DNA of 40,225 nucleotides from Lingula anatina. Lineage: Eukaryota > Brachiopoda > Lingulata > Lingulida > Lingulidae. Where the stretch lies: positions 1 through 40,225 of the forward strand of contig NW_019775740.1 in NCBI RefSeq assembly GCF_001039355.2, given 5' to 3'. A model generated the notes under the pieces. It was given only the letters and a program-made list of their open reading frames with translations, was not told where the DNA came from and searched no databases. This document shows positions 36,113 to 40,225 of the stretch, one piece after another (position 1 is the stretch's first letter; every line of letters begins with the position of its first letter). The translations under genes were made by a program, and so were the position numbers.

Positions 36113-38078
36113 CAAAACATTCTTCTTGGTGTATGTGTGTATGATTTTTGTTTCAACTTATCATCCTTTTTGTAAAGTAGTAGCTTAGTATGGCCTAATA
36201 TCAATAAGAAATGTTTTCAGATTCTCTGACAGATCTTAAGGTCAGCCATGAATTTTTCTGGTGGCAAAATGGATCCATACGCCTATTATACAGGCTTTGA
36301 GAGCACCATCCACTGTTCTAAAAAAAAACACCTTTTTTAAGAAAATCTGGGAACCTGTGCTGACCGGGGATACAGTTCAACTGTGTAGCAGCATGCGGTA
36401 TATTTCAGGGGATTTTCCTCATTTTCTCAGGCTTTATCATAAAATCCCCTTTCAATCTTAAGCAAGCGTGATGCCAATAATCAAGCTATAAAGAAGTAGA
36501 ATTTCTTGTTTCTCCCACGTCCAGTATAATAAACAGGTAATTATCACAGAGGCAGGACATGATTAGGCTTCAGTGAAAAACCTCAGACTATGACGTTAAC
36601 AAGATGATAAGCCTTCTCTGACAATTACTTTCTACGCTGAATTAGAACTATTTTGGACTCCACAATTTGCACTTCATTTAACTGAATAAGACATCTTAAT
36701 AACTTTCTGACAATATTTTTTTAGAAAAAAAAAAAAAAAAAAGCATGACTAAACATACAAAAAAGCCATAAAAAGACATAAAAATATGTCATAAGCCCAA
36801 TCCCTTGTTTTGTATCCCATGAGTATGTTATGTGTACAGGGGAACAAATGAATGTCATTCCAATACAAAATAGTCATTCTCATGACCAAGATCCATAGAT
36901 GGTGGACCAAAATGTTGTGTTTGACTGATGTTATTATTTAAGTCTCTAAGCAAAGAATAATCTTGTTTTGTTATCCTATCTAGAGACCATGAAAAGCATC
37001 TCTCATAGTTTTTTAAAACGATACTGATGATTTCTTCATGGTTACTGGCTGCGCATCAGGCAATAGAAGAGAGGACTACATCACAACTGACTGTAACATT
37101 ATAGTTATAAACTCCACAAATCATCTATTCTGATTAAATCAGTTGTAATTGTGTTAACAAGCATTTTAATTACTATTCTTAACCACAGTAAGCCAATGTA
37201 ATCCCCAGGATGTCTTACCCACTAATGCACTGAATTAGGCTTTTTATAATTACAGCCAATTTACAGGAAAAAAACTCAATCATAACAGTCTTTTTTACAA
37301 TTTTTGAGGAAATACAAAAACAGAGCCAAAAATGATTATTCACTTTCTTCAGAGATTCCAAATTTTGTACTTGTCTCTTTTGTGATTTCTGATAACTCTT
37401 GTAGTGTGTGGGAAGAACCAATTGTAAATAATCAGAGTCCAGTGATGGGGGCAGTAGATAGATTAGATTGGCTCCATATGGTGATCTTATCATAACCATA
37501 ACCTAACACACAGAATAGATTCCCTGCGGGTATTATGCAGCATGGTTTTAACTGGGCTGACCATATTTGATCAGCAGATCAGTTAGTCTGCGGATCAGCT
37601 TTGGTTGTGAATGTGGCCTTAGACTAAAGCTGAATGAAATGATTGTACTTGGTAGTTTGTACTAGGTAATCCTTTAATCTAACTGTATTTAGTGAGTGTC
37701 CACAAAGGTAGTTAGAAATACCTAGCTAGTACAACACTTTCATTGTGTCACCACCCCAAGGGCAGTTCAATCTAAATAAGAGAAAAGCATTTTCTGCTGA
37801 CCATTTTAATTACAAAAAAACGGATTGTAGTCAGTTAAAATAAGACCTTTTTTTCATCTTACAAAAACCTGCTGTAATCTCTGCATAGGATATTGCAATC
37901 TGTCCTACGGAAATGGAACACCCTGATATATTAGGATCATATCTGCTCTTTTCCTGTTTAAGTACTTCCACACAGGTAAATGTAACAGAATCTCAGGTTT
38001 TACAGTGAAACTTAATATAGGAATTATACAGTCACCAGTTCAGCAGAAGTCCATCTAATAAAACACAAAGTGGCTTAC
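36113..38078. other. Presumed intron of the PIK3R-like gene
   Basis: AT-rich, with poly-A at about 36722-36742. No exon was recognised on either strand. Confidence 0.45.
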
Positions 38079-38113
38079 AAAGGTGCAAAGGTGGCTTACT
38101 GCTGAGCTGGTAC

Positions 38114-38510
38114 CTTTGACCAACTGACCTTGTGGTGAGCCATAGCCGGAGTCATCTATAGAGGACTGGGCACTGGACTGCGTCTTGACCAGCCCTGCCA
38201 TGGACTGGTACTCGTTCTCCTGGCTGTGGGGCAATGATGGCTTGGATTTCCTTGGCTTGGAAGGGAGGGGTGGAGTCTTCTTGCTGGTCCTCACATACTT
38301 CACATAGGTGCCAGGGAAGAGCCCCCTGTCCCTCGTCCTCGTGTTTGTCCCCGTCAGCCAGCTTTCCGGCACCTCAATGCTGCCCTCGATCTCGGCCACA
38401 TTGGTCACTTCCAAGAGGTCATTGACCTCGATATCAATGTACCCTTCCTCCTTCTCTTCATCACTAGGGCTGTAGTTGTACAGCGCCTGATAGAGCACTA
38501 TCTCTCCCAT
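38114..38510 (-). CDS. PIK3R: PI3-kinase regulatory subunit-like gene, first coding exon (SH3 domain)
   Basis: Class IA PI3K regulatory subunits hold and inhibit the p110 catalytic subunit and recruit it to phosphotyrosine. This minus-strand exon starts at ATG 38510 (G at -3 and +4). It encodes an SH3 domain in its first 75 residues: LYQALYNYSP (ALYDY motif), an acidic RT loop, ESWLTGTN (ligand-binding Trp) and GLFPGTYVKYV. A proline-rich segment follows (KKTPPLPSKPRKSKPSLP) and a Ser/Gln-rich tail with SIDDSGYGSP. The position of SH3 at the N terminus and the WLTGTN...RGLFPGTYV spacing match p85. Three donors are possible: gtacca after 38114 (phase 1), and two gtaagc copies after 38100 and 38079 (both phase 0). 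Only the first joins the C1 exons in frame. The RhoGAP-like, SH2 and inter-SH2 parts are not in view. Confidence 0.75.
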
Positions 38511-39649
38511 GTCTCAGCTTGCCTCTGTCATCTGTTAGTTTGCCTTACTGATCATCAATCCTGTCCTCATGCTGAAGTCACGCACACCACATCAGCTACA
38601 TCTACAGATGCTTGGAGGCACTACGAGTCCAGGTCCAGATGGAAGCAGATGGAAAGATGGATGCACTCTGCACAATAGATTGCCCAGAAAGTCGATCACA
38701 ACTTGTGCGTAACTCTGAAAATATAAACAAAAACATAAGCAACCTATCTCGGGTCAAAAACCTGAAGTGTGTGGTAGTAACAAGGCATGTGATGAACAAC
38801 TGTGTAACACATGTGCTGACTTATATCTCCCTCGCTTGGATTGACTGCTTGAACAAAGGGGATAATCTATGGAAAAAAGCCATAGGAAATCCCAGCATAG
38901 GACACTGTGGCTTCATTTTCTCTGTAGCCAAGTTACTATCTATGACACGGCCCCTGTTGCAAAACGACACCTTATAATCTGTTCAATTAAATACAATATG
39001 TCCATGAATATTATCAGACATCCCCAAGGTTAAGATATTTACATACTGCATCTTTTAATCAATTTCTAAGCTTATAAAGTCTATCAATATTTATTTGTGA
39101 TTATCATGCCCTGAAATAGATTTATTTAAAATAGTACTAGTATGTATATAAAATCCATCATATATACTTTGAGCAATCAAAAAGCAAAAGGTGTGAAAAA
39201 AGTACAATTTTATAGATGAACTTCATATTTATGTTCATTTCATGATGTATATTATTGACCGACTTAGAATTGTTCACAATGATTACGAGTGTGATATCAT
39301 ATTGTGTAAGTACAGAATAAAAGAGACATAAACCACATTTAATGACAAAAGGAGGATTTGTTTTCCAATCCAACTTATATGATGCAGTATGGATGCATTT
39401 TTATACACATTCTTGGGATTATTTTTGCCCTAATACACTATAATCAGCTAATCCCCTAGAGAGGTACATCCATTTTCAAACATTATTATCTTCCAATAAA
39501 GAAGTATGCTACAAAATGTGCACAATGACATGACCAGGATATAAATCCTCAAGAAAACAAACAGTCATAGTGTGTAGATTTAATTTTCTTTTAATAATAA
39601 AACAAGAAAAAAAGCTGACAAAGGTTAAAGCATCAAGGCATTGGGGGAA

Positions 39650-39661
39650 GGGGGGGGGGGG
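39650..39661 (+). repeat. Poly-G tract (12 G)
   Basis: Homopolymer of 12 G. Confidence 0.9.
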
Positions 39662-39867
39662 CAACATGGTTATCTTCTTAACTGAACAAGAAATACCAAA
39701 ATGTTGCATATTTTAACGGCTTTCCATTTCATATCATTATTTTATTGCTTAATAGTTACATAAAGAGATATACCCCCCAACTTCCTCCTCAAGAGAAAAA
39801 TTAATTCCTGGAAAAAGGGGTTAAATATTCATAACAAGATAATGAGTTCTTTTTACCTTCTTAACGC

Positions 39868-39927
39868 GCGCGCACATACACACACACACACACACAGGTA
39901 CACGTACACACACAGATACACACACAC
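39868..39927 (+). repeat. Interrupted CA microsatellite
   Basis: CA/CG dinucleotide run with short interruptions, immediately before dispersed repeat copy C. Confidence 0.85.
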
Positions 39928-39932
39928 AAAAA

Positions 39933-40225
39933 AACAAGGCAGCAAAGCTGTCAAATGTACAGACAAAAAGCAGGAAATAACTATGCACAAAATAGGCTAC
40001 TGTCAATTCTGATGCAAAAGTACATTATGTTAAACTGCAAATTCAACATCAAATTTTAATTATGCTCAACAGGTAATACCAATGTAAGTAAAATGTGTAA
40101 CAAGCATAAGGCTTCAGGCCCATGGCAGTTCAAGTTCACACTTTGAAAATGTATAACTTCCAGAAAAAGAAGCCAATTAGACTGCTTTTCCAACTCAGGC
40201 TGCATTTTAGTCCTGTATTTCTTTT
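39933..40225 (+). repeat. Dispersed repeat, copy C (runs off the right edge)
   Basis: Begins aaacaaggcagcaaagct as in copy A, has the tctgatgcaaaa block, the tcaggcccatggcagttcaa block and the caactcaggctgcattttag end. Same orientation as copies A and B, more than 33 kb away. Confidence 0.6.

Larger units (their letters stand above)
38511..40225. other. Upstream region of the PIK3R-like gene and right-edge repeats
   Basis: Presumed 5' untranslated or upstream sequence next to 38510. Beyond it are AT-rich DNA, a poly-G tract (39650-39661), a CA-rich microsatellite (about 39868-39927) and a dispersed repeat copy. No coding exon was supported. Confidence 0.45.

Overview
This is a eukaryotic, animal-type genomic window. 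It has low GC, spliced genes with GT-AG introns, long AT-rich noncoding stretches, microsatellites, fold-back repeats and a retrotransposon. The gene families are cytosolic sulfotransferase, flavin monooxygenase, the ESCRT-I subunit MVB12, an SH3-plus-C1 PI3-kinase regulatory subunit and a RING/TRAF-finger protein. Together they suggest an invertebrate metazoan, most likely a marine deuterostome (lancelet, hemichordate or echinoderm). A lophotrochozoan cannot be excluded from sequence alone. Single N characters (12929, 30998, 35204, 36112) and a 322-base N gap (22566-22887) mark a draft assembly, and one locus looks like two haplotypes placed in series.

Layout, left to right. (1) 1-85, minus: first exon of a small secreted protein with a TATA box. 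(2) About 0.2-9.7 kb: noncoding, with an AAT microsatellite, a 27-bp minisatellite and two copies of a dispersed repeat that recurs at the right edge of the window. (3) 9718-12929, minus: seven-exon MVB12 gene (MABP and UMA regions). (4) 13228-15697, minus: four exons of a flavin-containing monooxygenase whose last exon is not found. (5) 17885-20926, minus: complete five-exon cytosolic sulfotransferase (291 aa) with a fold-back element in one intron. (6) 20.9-23.3 kb: intergenic region built from a diverged direct repeat, a third fold-back element and the N gap. (7) 23298-24104, plus: RING/TRAF-finger gene ending in two copies of a 38-residue Cys-rich motif. (8) 26.1-31.0 kb: a fold-back MITE, then a DIRS-type tyrosine-recombinase retrotransposon with three open overlapping frames. 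Its gag/RT overlap contains a canonical -1 slippery heptamer. (9) 34.6-38.5 kb, minus: the 5' part of a PIK3R-like gene, with an SH3 exon and a half-C1 exon. The C1 exon appears twice because of a 0.83-kb near-identical duplication bounded by Ns. (10) 38.5-40.2 kb: noncoding, with a CA microsatellite and the third copy of the dispersed repeat.

The host genes do not form a functional unit. FMO and sulfotransferase are both xenobiotic/small-molecule metabolism enzymes and lie next to each other on the same strand. MVB12 acts in endosomal sorting and PIK3R in receptor signalling. The most notable observations are the frameshift site in the DIRS element, the SH3-C1 architecture of the PI3K regulatory subunit, the unnamed Cys-rich repeat in the RING protein, and the strong sign of a haplotype misassembly that duplicates the C1 exon.
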